In this document: piece by piece, positions 1 to 9,709 of the stretch | Position numbering within the stretch: position 1 is the stretch's first letter | How the letters are laid out: the number at the start of each line of letters is the position of its first letter | NCBI GenBank assembly: GCA_037349105.1 | Contig: JAYJMM010000109.1 | Location: 4,296,001 to 4,360,000 of the forward strand | Direction: 5' to 3' | Source: Limnomonas spitsbergensis | Taxonomy: Eukaryota > Chlorophyta > Chlorophyceae > Chlamydomonadales | DNA: 64,000 bases | Translations under genes and position numbers: made by a program | Notes under the pieces: generated by a model | The model's input: only the letters and a program-made list of their open reading frames with translations | What the model was told of the DNA's origin: nothing | Database searches by the model: none

Positions 1-684
1 GGGCTCAAACCGCAGCCAGGCCAGGGCCAGCACCTGGGACCTGAAAAGTGCTTGGTGTGGCACGCAGTTTCTACTAGAACCGGCCTTAACATGATGTCAC
101 AAGGTAAATGGCTGATTCCAGCACCGAAGTACCTTTCATGGTCGTCGCAAAAATTGCATGGCGAGATCGTGCCATGCATCATGCATGGGCCCCAGATGCA
201 GCTAATACATTAGATACATCTGGTCAATGATCCATCCTGAGGGCAGTTAACGTTTACCCGTAGGGCCTTATGTCCCACTACGAAGCTGTGTCCCACAGTG
301 ACAGCATTGTGGCAACACTGACCAATTGTGACTTCAGTGGGACTTGACAGACTTTTTGACGTGTCTTTGAAATACCAAAGGGAAGATGCTGTGACCACGA
401 ATCCGATCAATATAATGAGAATGATCCGCTTTGAGCGTAGCAAGCTGTTGAGTGTAGCCGAGGGTGGAGAAGGTCTCATCGAGCTACGCTCTTGAGATCG
501 CTCCGGCAACAGCACTCGGCAGCAAAAATATTTGAAACTGCATCATTCGGTCCGATTGACAAACGTGCGTTCTTTGACAAAAGTGAGGAAGGAAGGGTAA
601 TATGCCTTACTAGGAGCCTTCAACCCCGCCTTCAACCTGCTTCAACCCATACTTCTGGCCAAGTTTGAGACGCCAATTGGGTAA
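1..684. other. No gene recognised
   Basis: Unique-looking sequence to the left of the segmental duplication. Short open frames exist on both strands but show no family motif or splice-consistent exon chain. I see no repeat structure either. Confidence 0.5.
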
Positions 685-689
685 TTGCC

Positions 690-1545
690 ATCAGACAGAA
701 GCAAAACACCCCATCCAGCCTCACGAATCGCATCAAGCATTATAATGGCATGGACAAATTGCGAGCAGATCCAGAGGGCGAAGCCTGGTAATAGCAGGGG
801 GTCATAGCATTCCATCGAATGCATGGTTAAGGTATGTCGCTAGCCTGCTTCGAGTGCCTGCTTGGCTCAATTGTCATGGCAGCCAAATAGAAACCAAAGC
901 AGATGATCACTATGCGCTTAGCCTCCTCATTCCTACATGAAAGATAAGAGGCATTGGTTTCCGACTTTCCAGCTGTAGCATCCATGCATGCCCCACCTAC
1001 TTCGCCTGCCCCTGCGCCGTCTAGACAATTACCTACAAGCTATCAACCATACTGTCAGTAGACCTACGGACCACAGTGCCACCAAAACTGATAAACTGGC
1101 ATTCCATTGAAGCGTCAATACGATACTCTAGGATGCCAAACCATACGACAGGTACATGGATAAACAATGCGGTAGGGTCTCTGCATGGATTCCAATCCAA
1201 TATGATTCGACAAGACGAGATTCTCCTTAACCATGGACTCATGAGTATCTTTTGATTGGATACTTGAGGTTCATCAGTTTATGACCGGCATGCATGTGAT
1301 TCAACCTCTAATTTAATGCGATTGAGAATTCCTGAGAATTCCCTGGTTCTTAACGATTTACATCTCCTCCCTCTAGTGCTATCTGCGAGTGGGGATTTGT
1401 TCCCATGAACCTTTTGCATGGAGTGCCTTGACAAGGTAACTCAGCATAGTACAATCAAGGAAATCACCATATCAACCAAACGTTTTCCTATGCTATACCA
1501 TGCCGGAAAACACAGGGCCGCTGGTTTCTGCCTGTGTTTCATGAC
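690..1545 (-). pseudogene. Membrane-protein gene remnant, left copy
   Basis: I do not recognise the family. Read on the minus strand, an exon ending near 1043 encodes a hydrophobic segment (SLSVLVALWSVGLLTVWLIA) and stops at a GTAATT donor in phase 2. It would join an exon starting near 942 after a TAG acceptor, which continues NEEAKRIVIICFGFYLAAMT and then breaks into stops near 830. A further exon-like stretch (about 1545-1450) encodes a KPAALCFPAWYSIGKRLVD-like segment after a CAG acceptor. Hydrophobicity and junction phase suggest a former multi-pass membrane protein. The right copy at 15054-16060 is broken at other positions. Calling it a gene remnant is inference. Confidence 0.4.
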
Positions 1546-1842
1546 ATGTTTCTGACTGGCCTCATAGGCTTGGACCCATGCATGTACATGTCCATCTATA
1601 CTTACTTATCCCTTTCTGTCACACATGCAGCAGCTGCCTATTGCTTTACAGTGCACGGGGAATTAAGAGAAGCATAGGACCTGGACTCTAACACCACTAC
1701 TGCGAGCAAGAGGCTTAATAAATGAAAGACATCATAATGGTACGTTTGGCCGCGCGTTCGTGAGCCATAATGACATACGTTTGGAGCATTGCATTTCGAG
1801 TCCTATGCATTTTTGCACGGCTCAGCTCGGTATGTCTGCCTA

Positions 1843-2037
1843 TTTCAGCTGCAATTCAGTCACATCTCGGCCTATAGCCTTGGGGAAGTGGTGCAGCAGG
1901 GCTTCCCCAGAGGCCGGCCAGTCATTGTTTGGTCCCGTGGTGGCCCAATGGTTCGCTGCACGCTGAAACTAACGCTACTGGGCATCACTGACCTGCTACG
2001 ACGAACAGCATGTGGACTGGAGAGGGGGATCAACTGA
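1843..2037 (+). other. Open frame kept in both duplicate copies, function unknown
   Basis: A plus-strand frame reading GRPVIVWSRGGPMVRCTLK and ending in GLERGIN-stop is open in both duplicates (here and at 16345-16539), with only a few changes (LTLL/LSLL, RRT/QQT). It follows a possible TTTCAG acceptor. I do not recognise a family, and the minus strand is also open, so this could be a chance frame or part of a 3' exon. Confidence 0.25.
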
Positions 2038-2930
2038 GAGATGAAGATGGAGCTCAGGGGCTGAAGCCACTCTGAAGGGCTTGAACGGAAGTATGAAAGT
2101 GACAGACACATGGTAGGGCCATCCGGCGAAACTTGTGCTGTATCTTGCCATGTCGTGTTACCTTGGTAGTACAATCTGAAATTCTGTGTCGTACCGGGTC
2201 GTATTGAGCTACCATGGACGGACGGACTCACTCACTCACTGATGGACTAGTTGTACATATCCTCCCTGCGTGTCAAAGCCGCGACTGAGAAGGCTAGCAC
2301 CAAAGTTGTGGGCCTCACGCTCAAGTCAAACATGATGAGATCTTGGGACTGATGAGATCTTGGGACCGCTGGACCAGCTTATGTCGAGAGAAGAGCTGCC
2401 CCAGGTCAGAATGGTGGGATTCATAAATCTGTCATACTGATAACAGCCGTAACATGACGAGGAAACATCATACTTGGTTACCGCTGCCTGAAAGCCGGGA
2501 AGCCTTTATAGTTTTAAGCCTTTAGCCGGGAAAGCTTAGCATAGATTGGTATGACAGACTGATGCCAAGAGGCCTTCCTTCGCTGTGAATCCACCCTCTG
2601 GGGTGGGTGCAGCTGTGCAGCATGCAGCAGGGGTACTCATCAAGTACAAGAAGAAGGGGTAGATACACCGGAACCTTCTTAAGTATGTAAGAAAAGTCCA
2701 GCATCATGCATGAGCCATAACTCCAAGTCTCAGGCCTGCAGTTCTTAAATTTCTGTCGCGGCTTGTTTGGGGCAAGGGATACTAAGTACCGGTACTCAGC
2801 ATGCAATTTTTAGTACTGCTATTGTAATATATGACTAGTAGTGCAATTCCTACCGGTACTTATCTTTGAAGCTCCTCGGTCTTCGTTGGATATCTGCCGT
2901 GCCCCAATTAAATGGTTGCCCATGCCCTCT
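2038..2930. other. No gene recognised (end of duplicated block)
   Basis: Matches 16540-17438 of the right copy. Short minus-strand frames are open in both copies, but no exon chain or motif can be supported. Several ACCGGTA-type short motifs recur. The block ends where the 43-bp minisatellite begins. Confidence 0.4.
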
Positions 2931-2934
2931 GCCC

Positions 2935-3625
2935 TCTGCCCATGCCCTCCGCCCGCATCCCACCCTTATGCGCTGCCTGCATGCTGCACCACCGCCCCCC
3001 TCCCACCTTAATGCGCTGCCTGCATGCTGCACCAACGTCGATCTCCCACCCTAATGCGCTGCATGCATGCAGCACCACCGCCCGCATCCCACCCTAATGC
3101 GCTGCATGCATGCTGCACCACCGCCTGCATCCCACCGTAATGCGCTGCCTGCATGCTGCACCACCGCCCGCATCCCACCCTAATGCGCTGCCTGCATGCT
3201 GCACCACCGCCCGCATCCCACCCTAATGCGCTGCCTGCATGCTGCACCACCGCCCGCATCCCACCCTAATGCGCTGCCTGCATGCTGCACCACCGCCCGC
3301 CTCCCACCCTAATGCGCTGCCTGCATGCTGCACCACCGCCCGCCTCCCACCCTAATGCGCTGCCTGCATGCTGCACCAACGCCGACCTCCCACCCTAATG
3401 CGCTGCCTGCATGCTGCACCACCGCCCGCCTCCCACCCTAATGCGCTGCCTGCATGCTGCACCAACGCCGACCTCCCACCCTAATGCGCTGCCTGCATGC
3501 TGCACCAACGCCGACCTCCCACCCTAATGCGCTGCCTGCATGCTGCACCACCGCCCGCATCCCACCCTAATGCGCTGCCTGCATGCTGCACCACCGCCAC
3601 ACTCCCACCCTAACGCGCTGCCGGA
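2935..3625. repeat. 43-bp minisatellite, about 16 units
   Basis: Tandem units of 43 bp built around CACCCTAATGCGCTGCCTGC and GCATGCTGCACCACCG. Starts of TAATGCGCTG fall at 3181, 3224 and so on, exactly 43 bp apart. Variants alternate between CCGCATCC, CCGCCTCC and CCGACCTCC. The array is absent from the right copy of the duplication, so it arose or inserted in the left copy, or was lost from the right. Because 43 is not a multiple of three, open frames inside it are not meaningful. Confidence 0.95.
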
Positions 3626-4000
3626 TCTGAATCAAGTACATAACACCTGAAACTTCCATTGACCTTCACTTCAGGGTAGCTTAGATAACATAAACTCTAG
3701 GTTGAAGTTTCATGCAGGCCATCCTGAGTTTTCACGATTGCCTGTCTAGATGGGCTTCATCGCTACCACATTAAGCTGAGGATCTCTGACCGGATCTGAA
3801 TCAAGTACATACCGGTAACACCCGCAACTTTGGCAGGGCCTAGAGGATATATTATCAAAGTTACCCTAAATAGCAGGTCGCTGAATATAAAGTTTCATGC
3901 AGGCCGTGCAGAATTTTGCATGCAGGCCTGTCGAGATGAGCTTGATCGCCACCACATTGAGTTGTGGATCTCCAACCGGATCTGAATTAAGTATATAACA
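3622..4000. repeat. Degenerate tandem repeat of about 170-186 bp
   Basis: The start GGATCTGAATCAAGTACAT occurs at about 3622 and 3792, and a variant (GGATCTGAATTAAGTATAT) at 3978. Each unit also holds AAGTTTCATGCAGGCC and a CACATTA/CACATTGAG block. Two full diverged units and the start of a third are present. Confidence 0.75.
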
Positions 4001-4350
4001 TCCAGCTGTACCGCTACCAGCACTTCTGCTACCAGATGTCTTGCTACCAGCTGTCCCACTACCAGCTGTCTAGCTACCAGCTGTACCGCTACCAGCAGTT
4101 CCGGTAACAGCAGTCCTGCTACCAGCTGTACTACTACCAGCTATCTCGCTACCAGCTGTCTCGCTACCAGCCATACCGCTACCAGCTGTACTGTGACCAG
4201 TTGTACCGCCACCAGCAGTCCCCAAACCAGCTGTACCGCTACCAGCTGCCTGGGTACCAGCAGTCCCGCTACAAGCTGTACCGCTACCGATTTCCTGCTA
4301 CCCGTTGTCCTGCTACCATCAGTCCTACTCCCAGCTGTCCCGCTACCAGC
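3998..4350. repeat. 15-bp minisatellite (TACCAGCTGTACCGC), about 22 units
   Basis: Imperfect tandem copies of the 15-mer TACCAGCTGTACCGC with frequent GTCCC, GTCTC and CAGTCC variants. The unit is a multiple of three, so long spurious frames of Thr/Ser/Pro or Val/Ala repeats open on both strands. No start, splice or flanking coding signal supports a protein. Confidence 0.85.
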
Positions 4351-4354
4351 TGTA

Positions 4355-4830
4355 TATATGGCTGGAATGATGCACATGCAGGCATGGTGTAGCCTAAATG
4401 GGCCAGTGCTGCTCATATGGCTGGAGTGATGCGCATGAGGGCAGGGTGCTGCGCATGTTGGCGGGCGCTGCTCATACGGCTGGAGTGATGCGAATGAGGG
4501 CAGGGTGCTGCGCATGTTGGCGGGCGCTGCTCATATGGCTGGATTGATGCGCATGAGGGAAGGGTGCAGCGCATGTTGGTGGGCGCTGCTCATATGGCTG
4601 GAGTGATGCGCATGAGGGCAGGGTGCTGCGCATGTTGGCAGGCGCTACTCATGTGGTAGATGAGGCGATGCGAGTTGGGGGGATGCGCATGAGAATAGGG
4701 TGCAGCGCATACCGGTTTGGGCAGGCGCTGCTCATATGGACGGGGTGATGCGCATGAGGGTAGGGTGCGGGGCGATGCACATGAGAGTAGGGTGCAGCGC
4801 ATACTGGTATGGGCAGGCGCAGCACAACAG
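4355..4830. repeat. 59-bp minisatellite, about 7 units
   Basis: Unit built on CATATGGCTGGAGTGATGCG, GAGGGCAGGGTGCTGCG and TTGGCGGGCGCTGCT. CATATGG/CATACGG starts at 4414, 4473, 4532 and 4591, exactly 59 bp apart, with more diverged units to about 4830. It directly abuts the misplaced glutamate synthase fragment. Confidence 0.9.
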
Positions 4831-5240
4831 AGGATGCACGACAGCTTACGGCTACTATCCTATCAGTATCAGGGTTGAGGCAGGGGGGGGCAGGCGGGCT
4901 AACCACCTGATGGCTCCCAGAGACATGCCACCGGTGCAGAAGCGTTTTATGATGTCCTCGACGGCATCCACCTGATCCAGGGAGATGGCTTGGCTGTGCA
5001 TGGAGGGAGGGGGGGAAGAAACAGAGAGTGTGCAAAAGGGGGTGATGAGCGAGTCAAAGTGTAAAGGGCAATGGTATTTAAAATTGCCATGAGGGGGGTG
5101 GGGGAAAAGGGCTCATGCAGTTTAGAACGGTGCACACCCGTTGGGCCTTGCTGAACGCTCGGCCGCGTGGGGCTGGTAGGGAATGGCTAAATTCAATTCC
5201 AGCTACCATGGACAGCCAGGACCATGAGTGGTACGGCCAT
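4815..5240 (-). pseudogene. Misplaced glutamate synthase fragment (exon 22 region)
   Basis: Closely matches 32848-33260 in the Fd-GOGAT gene: exon 22, part of its flanking introns, and the GGTGGCATGTCTCTGGGAGC codons on the minus strand. Intron sequence is present, so this is a DNA-level copy rather than a retrocopy. It holds one exon and no splicing partner, so it cannot encode a product. A third copy of the same segment lies at 12275-12640. Confidence 0.8.
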
Positions 5241-5454
5241 GCTCCCCGTCTCGGCTAGACTGTCTGGTCATTGCAATGCAGGCTGTGTTCTGAGCAAGAG
5301 GCAGATCAGATGAAAACCAGAGGTCGCACGTCCCTGTCCTCTGAATGGTTTCGGATGACGTCGTGGAAACGCAGGAAATCAAATTAAAGGAACAGCCGAA
5401 GCAACCGAAGAACAGTTCGTCAAACTGACAGGAATATAACGGTTCTCTAAGGTC
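5241..5454. other. No gene recognised
   Basis: Spacer between the glutamate synthase fragment and a candidate transposable element. No motif seen. Confidence 0.4.
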
Positions 5455-5905
5455 GTGTTTCCACCGCTATTCTGCCGGGCAACCGACGCGGTTGAAGGCC
5501 CAATTTCGACCCAACTGCCGCAAACCGACACTGTTTAGGCCTTTCTGTTCGGGGCCGAAACCACGCATTCGAGAATAGCCTAAACCTCGTCGATGACCGG
5601 GTTTTAGCTATTCTGTGAGTTGGTTGCCTCTTGGTTTAAGGAACCATCTCAGCGCGAAAGATGGTTCGTCATTAAGGACGCCATTTCTATGGCCAGATCG
5701 AAATAAGCGGCGACACTTGTGGTTCCGAGGTCACGAATCGTCACAGGACGTATCGGCGCCCCTAGATCAGACCTCTGGCACCAGGAAGGTTGCTGTGAAC
5801 TTCACGGTTTTCAGTGGAAACAGTTTTGGTGTAAGGCGTGCAAAAATCACGATCGCGAGCAACCGGATTATTCAAACCGCGCTGGTTTAAGCCGCCAGTG
5901 GAAAC
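5455..5905. mobile_element. Candidate non-autonomous TIR element (GTGTTTCCAC ends)
   Basis: The interval starts with GTGTTTCCAC near 5467 and ends with its reverse complement GTGGAAACAC near 5906. The next bases also agree loosely (ACGCGGTTG against GCGCGGTTTG). No transposase frame is inside. I could not identify a clear target-site duplication, so this is a candidate only. Confidence 0.4.
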
Positions 5906-6312
5906 ACCCCCTAACCCCCAGTTGAAACACCCTGTAAAAGTGTGAATGCATGGGCTGTACTAGCAGTACTGTACCGTACGAGGCGGGCGGCAACAGAACA
6001 GATTCAGAACGGCACCGCCAAACCTGACATCGACTGGGGCGTTTTCAGCAATTAAGATCGATAAAGCATTCAGTACCACAACAGGTAGATAGTTCCTCAC
6101 TGACAGACGATGTCGAGACGGACGTGTATGCCCCTGCATGGAGCGCAGACCTCAATGCTGTTGCTCGCAGCCCTCCTCTCCGCGGCATGTGTGGCATCAG
6201 CAGTAAGATGTCGTGTTTATCGCCATGTTCGTATGCTGAATTGCAGTTTGCTTCACTGCTGATTATGATTTTGTCCAAAACCGGGCCGGTCTGTACACGC
6301 ACTCCAGCCACT

Positions 6313-6364
6313 GTGAATTCCTACCCCCCTCGCAGGAGTATACTACTAGGGGGTAGGAATTCAC
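6313..6364. repeat. Perfect 16-bp inverted repeat
   Basis: GTGAATTCCTACCCCC (6313-6328) and its exact reverse complement (6349-6364) flank a 20-nt loop. The palindrome is absent from the matching position of the right copy near 18475. It could be a small insertion or a foldback; no function is evident. Confidence 0.8.
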
Positions 6365-6689
6365 TATGTCCTTGTGTCATACGTGTGTCATCCCCTTGTA
6401 CGAGACATGTGCCTACTGATTAGTCTTCTCCATCCATCCATTCAGTCTCAAGGGCTGCGCTACAGCACATCAACTTTCCAGTTTCCACGATGCGCATGTC
6501 AACAGGGGCTTCAGGACATCGCATCAAGGTGAGATTAAGCATGGACTACCTGTCAGCCAGACGGACTGACTGACTGACTGACTCACTGATACGGAGTCAC
6601 CCCGTGTCAGTTAGTCACTCAGTCAGTCAGGTTCGTGACGGGCCTCGTTCCACTGGCTAGTTCATGTGCGATCCAGTGCATCCGAATCA

Positions 6690-7835
6690 CAGCACGTTTC
6701 TGATTGGACCTGGGCAATTTTCCGGGTCGTTTTGAGCAGAAACACTGGACCCCGGAAAATCTCCGGGCCCTTAACACCGCCATGAATCGTAAAGTACGTC
6801 TGTTGTTTTTCCGGGGACCTATCCACCTCCCCGGAAATCCCTCGTGTCTAGTTTCCCGGGTGTGGAGTTCCCGAGTGTGGGACTCCGAGTATGAACTGAG
6901 TAGGTACTGCAGCCTCCCTAGTAGCCCGCAGCCACGCATACAACTCAATTGCATGCGTCTTTCAGCGCGAGAGCTTGTTCCCCGCGTCATCTAACTCCTT
7001 TCAATTGAATTGACACGCATTGTGGCCATCACTTGGTCGATCAAGTGATCGCACCTTTGCATCCATCTCCTTCGAACGGCGCAAAGATGAATGTCGACCC
7101 CCGCAGATCGCAGGATCTACATGACATGTTCACCCAGCAGCTATGCCGGCCGCAGTCCATCGCAGGGGCAGTCCGCCCGGGTCCTCTTGGCATTGAATCG
7201 CCACTTAGTCCCCGAACTCAACTGCGTCCAGCATGCAGCTTGAATACATTCTTAAGACGCGATGTAATCAGCTCCTCGTGGCAATCAGGCGAAGGACCGT
7301 CGCTTAACAATTAATTTGACTTAGACTGTCCGCGTGCCGCAGTACCTTCTCAGTTCATACTCGGGGTCCCACACTCGGGAACTCCACACCCGCCGGGAAA
7401 CTTGACAAGGGGGGAAATCCCAAAGACCCCGGAGAGTTTTCAGGCCTTCGAATGGCTTTTGTTCATAAATGTAAATCGCCGCATTTTTCTTCCCATGAAC
7501 TTATCGGGCGGTAGTGATGGGGGCGGCCCTGCAGAAAGGCCGCGGGTCGCCCCGGCGGCCTTGGAGTGGTCACTCCGCGAGCGAGTCATCCCTATCTGAT
7601 CATCATCCTTATCATCATCAGCATCAGAAGCAGCTGCAACAGAGCAGATAACACATAGGCACACATTCGGCAATATCGCACTAAACCATGAACCACGCAA
7701 GATTACGCGGCCTCACGTTCCGGTGTCTGGCTCCGGGGTGTTTGCAGAAACACCCACCCCGGAAATCTCCCGAAGAGCGAAGACCAGAAGACCGTCGTAC
7801 ACGCTTTTTTCCCAGGTCCAATCAGAAACGTGCTG
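6690..7835. mobile_element. Non-autonomous TIR element, CAGCACG family, with nested insertion
   Basis: The ends are perfect inverted repeats (CAGCACGTTTCTGATTGG plus ACCTGGG). The element is flanked by the 3-bp duplication TCA (6687-6689 and 7836-7838). The right copy of the segmental duplication has the uninterrupted site near 18725, so this is a real insertion. The terminal sequences and TNA-type duplication match the elements at 58652-59188 and 59204-59765. A 3-bp TNA duplication would suit a PIF/Harbinger-like origin and also CACTA; no transposase is encoded. A second element is nested at 6842-7412. Confidence 0.85.
6842..7412. mobile_element. Second TIR element nested in the first
   Basis: Inverted arms of about 60 bp (around 6849-6912 and 7339-7403) share GTGTGGAGTTCCCGAGTGTG and GAGTATGAACTGAG. 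The element is bounded by direct 9-bp copies of GGAAATCCC (6833-6841 and 7413-7421). The related element at 59204-59765 has a single GGAAATTCC at the same internal place, giving an unfilled reference site. An 8 to 9 bp duplication suits hAT or Mutator-like origin (inference). No transposase frame seen. Confidence 0.8.
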
Positions 7836-7950
7836 TCAAGCGATTGATGGAATGAAGATGTCAACTATCTGTACCGTACCTAATAGGCGGCAAGATTCAA
7901 AATCGCCACCCAGGGTGACGAGCCTTTCGCGTCCCAAATGTGAAACAATA

Positions 7951-8382
7951 GGCCTCATTCAGTCCACTGCGTCTCTAAACAGCGCGGAACCTCGCGCGAA
8001 AGAGTGTTTGAAATTTTAGAGACCGATTCCACTGCGTCTTTACAAGTTCAATTTTCAAACGTGAAAAGAGTGTTGCGTCTCTGAAGATTCAAATATGTGG
8101 TACCACCTTGCGCCTGGGGTTCAGCCTCGGCATACCTGTTCGCGACGCGGTCCCATCACCTCGACCCCGTCCAGTCTACTGTATTCGCTGCAATTAGATC
8201 GCCCCCTTTTCATTGATTGTTTCTGTCTTTGATATGGGGGGCACAAATCAAACGACCTGCCAAGACACCATGGCTAGTGCAGTGGATGAAATACGTCGCC
8301 ACATTCTGATCGTCTCTTAAATTACGCGCGTCTCTAAATCCTGAGATAGGGTTTAGAGACGCTCTCGCAGTGGAATGAGGCC
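7951..8382. mobile_element. TIR element with GGCCTCATTC ends, about 432 bp
   Basis: The left end GGCCTCATTC...CCACTGCG...GTCTCTAAAC is repeated inverted at the right end (GTTTAGAGACGC...GCAGTGGAATGAGGCC). In the right copy the flanks are joined directly near 18833 (GAAATAATATCACGCGG), so this is an insertion of the whole block. The target-site duplication is short and unclear. It lies in intron 2 of the left wall-gene pseudogene. Confidence 0.75.
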
Positions 8383-9297
8383 CATTATCACGCGGTACAG
8401 ACTGATCGCGATGAGAGGCATCTCTATCTCAAGCAACCCGTCCATCAATAAAACCGCTCACGCTGCCGCGTAGTAGGATAGGTGCCATCATGGCATAGTG
8501 ACAAAACAGCTCCATGACCTCAACAAACGAATAAACTATGTTGCTCATCAACCTCAGCCGGGCATGTGAGGTGCAAGATTATCCTTGCCCTTGATGCTGA
8601 ATTATAACTAAAACAATACTGCCTGACACACATGGTGACACCCAGGCTGGCAGGCCCTTCTGCCTCGGCATCGAAAGCCCCCTCTGCATGGCTGCATGGC
8701 ACATCACCACATCTGAATACCCTCCACTGAGCATGTATTTTGTGTGCCTACAGTCAGCATGGTGGATAACAACCGGCAGAGAAACATGCTGGGGACGACA
8801 GCTTCCAATCCCCTCTGCCTATGGCCCGGTAACCTCATCCACTACCCCAGCCCAGCCGTTGTCATCGTTGACGAAGCCATACACAGCGTCGTGATCACAA
8901 GCCCGACAACTATTGATCTGGTCGTCGAAGCACCTCATGCAACGACCGCCATCACCGTCACGGCAGTTTCGGCGGCTTATATATAACTGATCTCAGCCAA
9001 GGCATTGACCTTGACACTGACGGCGGGCTCCTCTGAATCCGCAACGGCCATCTCTCCCGCGACAATGACGCTGACTGTGACAACTGGGGCGGCTTCAAGG
9101 TTGGTGATTTACACCCCCCACCTCCCTGACTGTCACGTTCGCCGCGGGCGTTCTCAGCAATCTCCCCAAGCGCCTGCGCCTGCACCTCCGCCACACCAGA
9201 CAAGCTACTGGTCTTTGCTCCGCTGTCGCCCACAGTGACTGTCACTACAACTGCCCTCTTCCTCAACATCACAGCGCCCCTGGCGACAACAGTGTCT

Positions 9298-9554
9298 GTA
9301 CATGGCAAAAATCATGCAGATCAGTAAATCATGGTTACCGGCAAGTTTTGAATACATATCTCATCAAGCACTAAGTGGTGAACAAGGTACTGGTACTGGA
9401 ACTCTGACTCACTTGAGCAACAATGTGGATATTTTCAGTATTTTAGCCGGAGGGGCACTCTGATTGCGGCATTGCGCTCTGCTAGAAGGCAGGAAGTCAG
9501 AATATAATTTCAATGGCACTCTACTGGTGCCAGTCCATAGATTAGAGGGACTAG
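9298..9554. other. No gene recognised
   Basis: Sequence at the break where the left wall-gene copy is truncated, with no match to the right copy until about 9555. It may be filler left by the deletion or a small insertion. Confidence 0.4.
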
Positions 9555-9709
9555 TATCCTGGACCCTGCACATGGTGACCTGGATTGGCTCAAGAAAATC
9601 AAGTTTATCACTAACGGAAAGAAAGCTAGCCTTGGGATCAAACAGCCCTTAAGTCTGTCTCATGAGACTGCGAGAGAGGAGTGCCAAAAAGTTGGCCAGC
9701 TGCCCTCGT

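Larger units (their letters stand above)
6110..9297 (+). pseudogene. Wall-type glycoprotein pseudogene, left copy
   Basis: Left duplicate of the gene at 18306-22152. Exon 1 (6110-6202) keeps the same 93-bp length, the signal peptide (SMLLLAALLSAACVASA) and a GTAAGA donor. Exon 2 is degraded near 6450-6525, where its CAG acceptor is altered. Exon 3 starts near 8755 (SMVDNNRQRN) but has a nonsense change where the right copy reads AANILLIS (about 8983), an extra C near 9113, and then ends at 9297. The proline-rich region and C-terminal exons are missing. Two TIR elements (6690-7835, 7951-8382) sit in its second intron. Not expected to make a functional product. Confidence 0.8.

Noticed and set aside
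2850..3259. Cys/His-rich frames in the 43-bp array, considered as zinc-finger-like
   Set aside because: The unit is not a multiple of three, so the apparent pattern drifts between frames.
2935..3625. CRISPR array
   Set aside because: Repeats are contiguous, with no unique spacers, and the genome is eukaryotic.
4141..4515. Repeat-rich frames with PATSCTAT or VAVQLVA pattern
   Set aside because: Product of the 15-bp minisatellite; no coding context.
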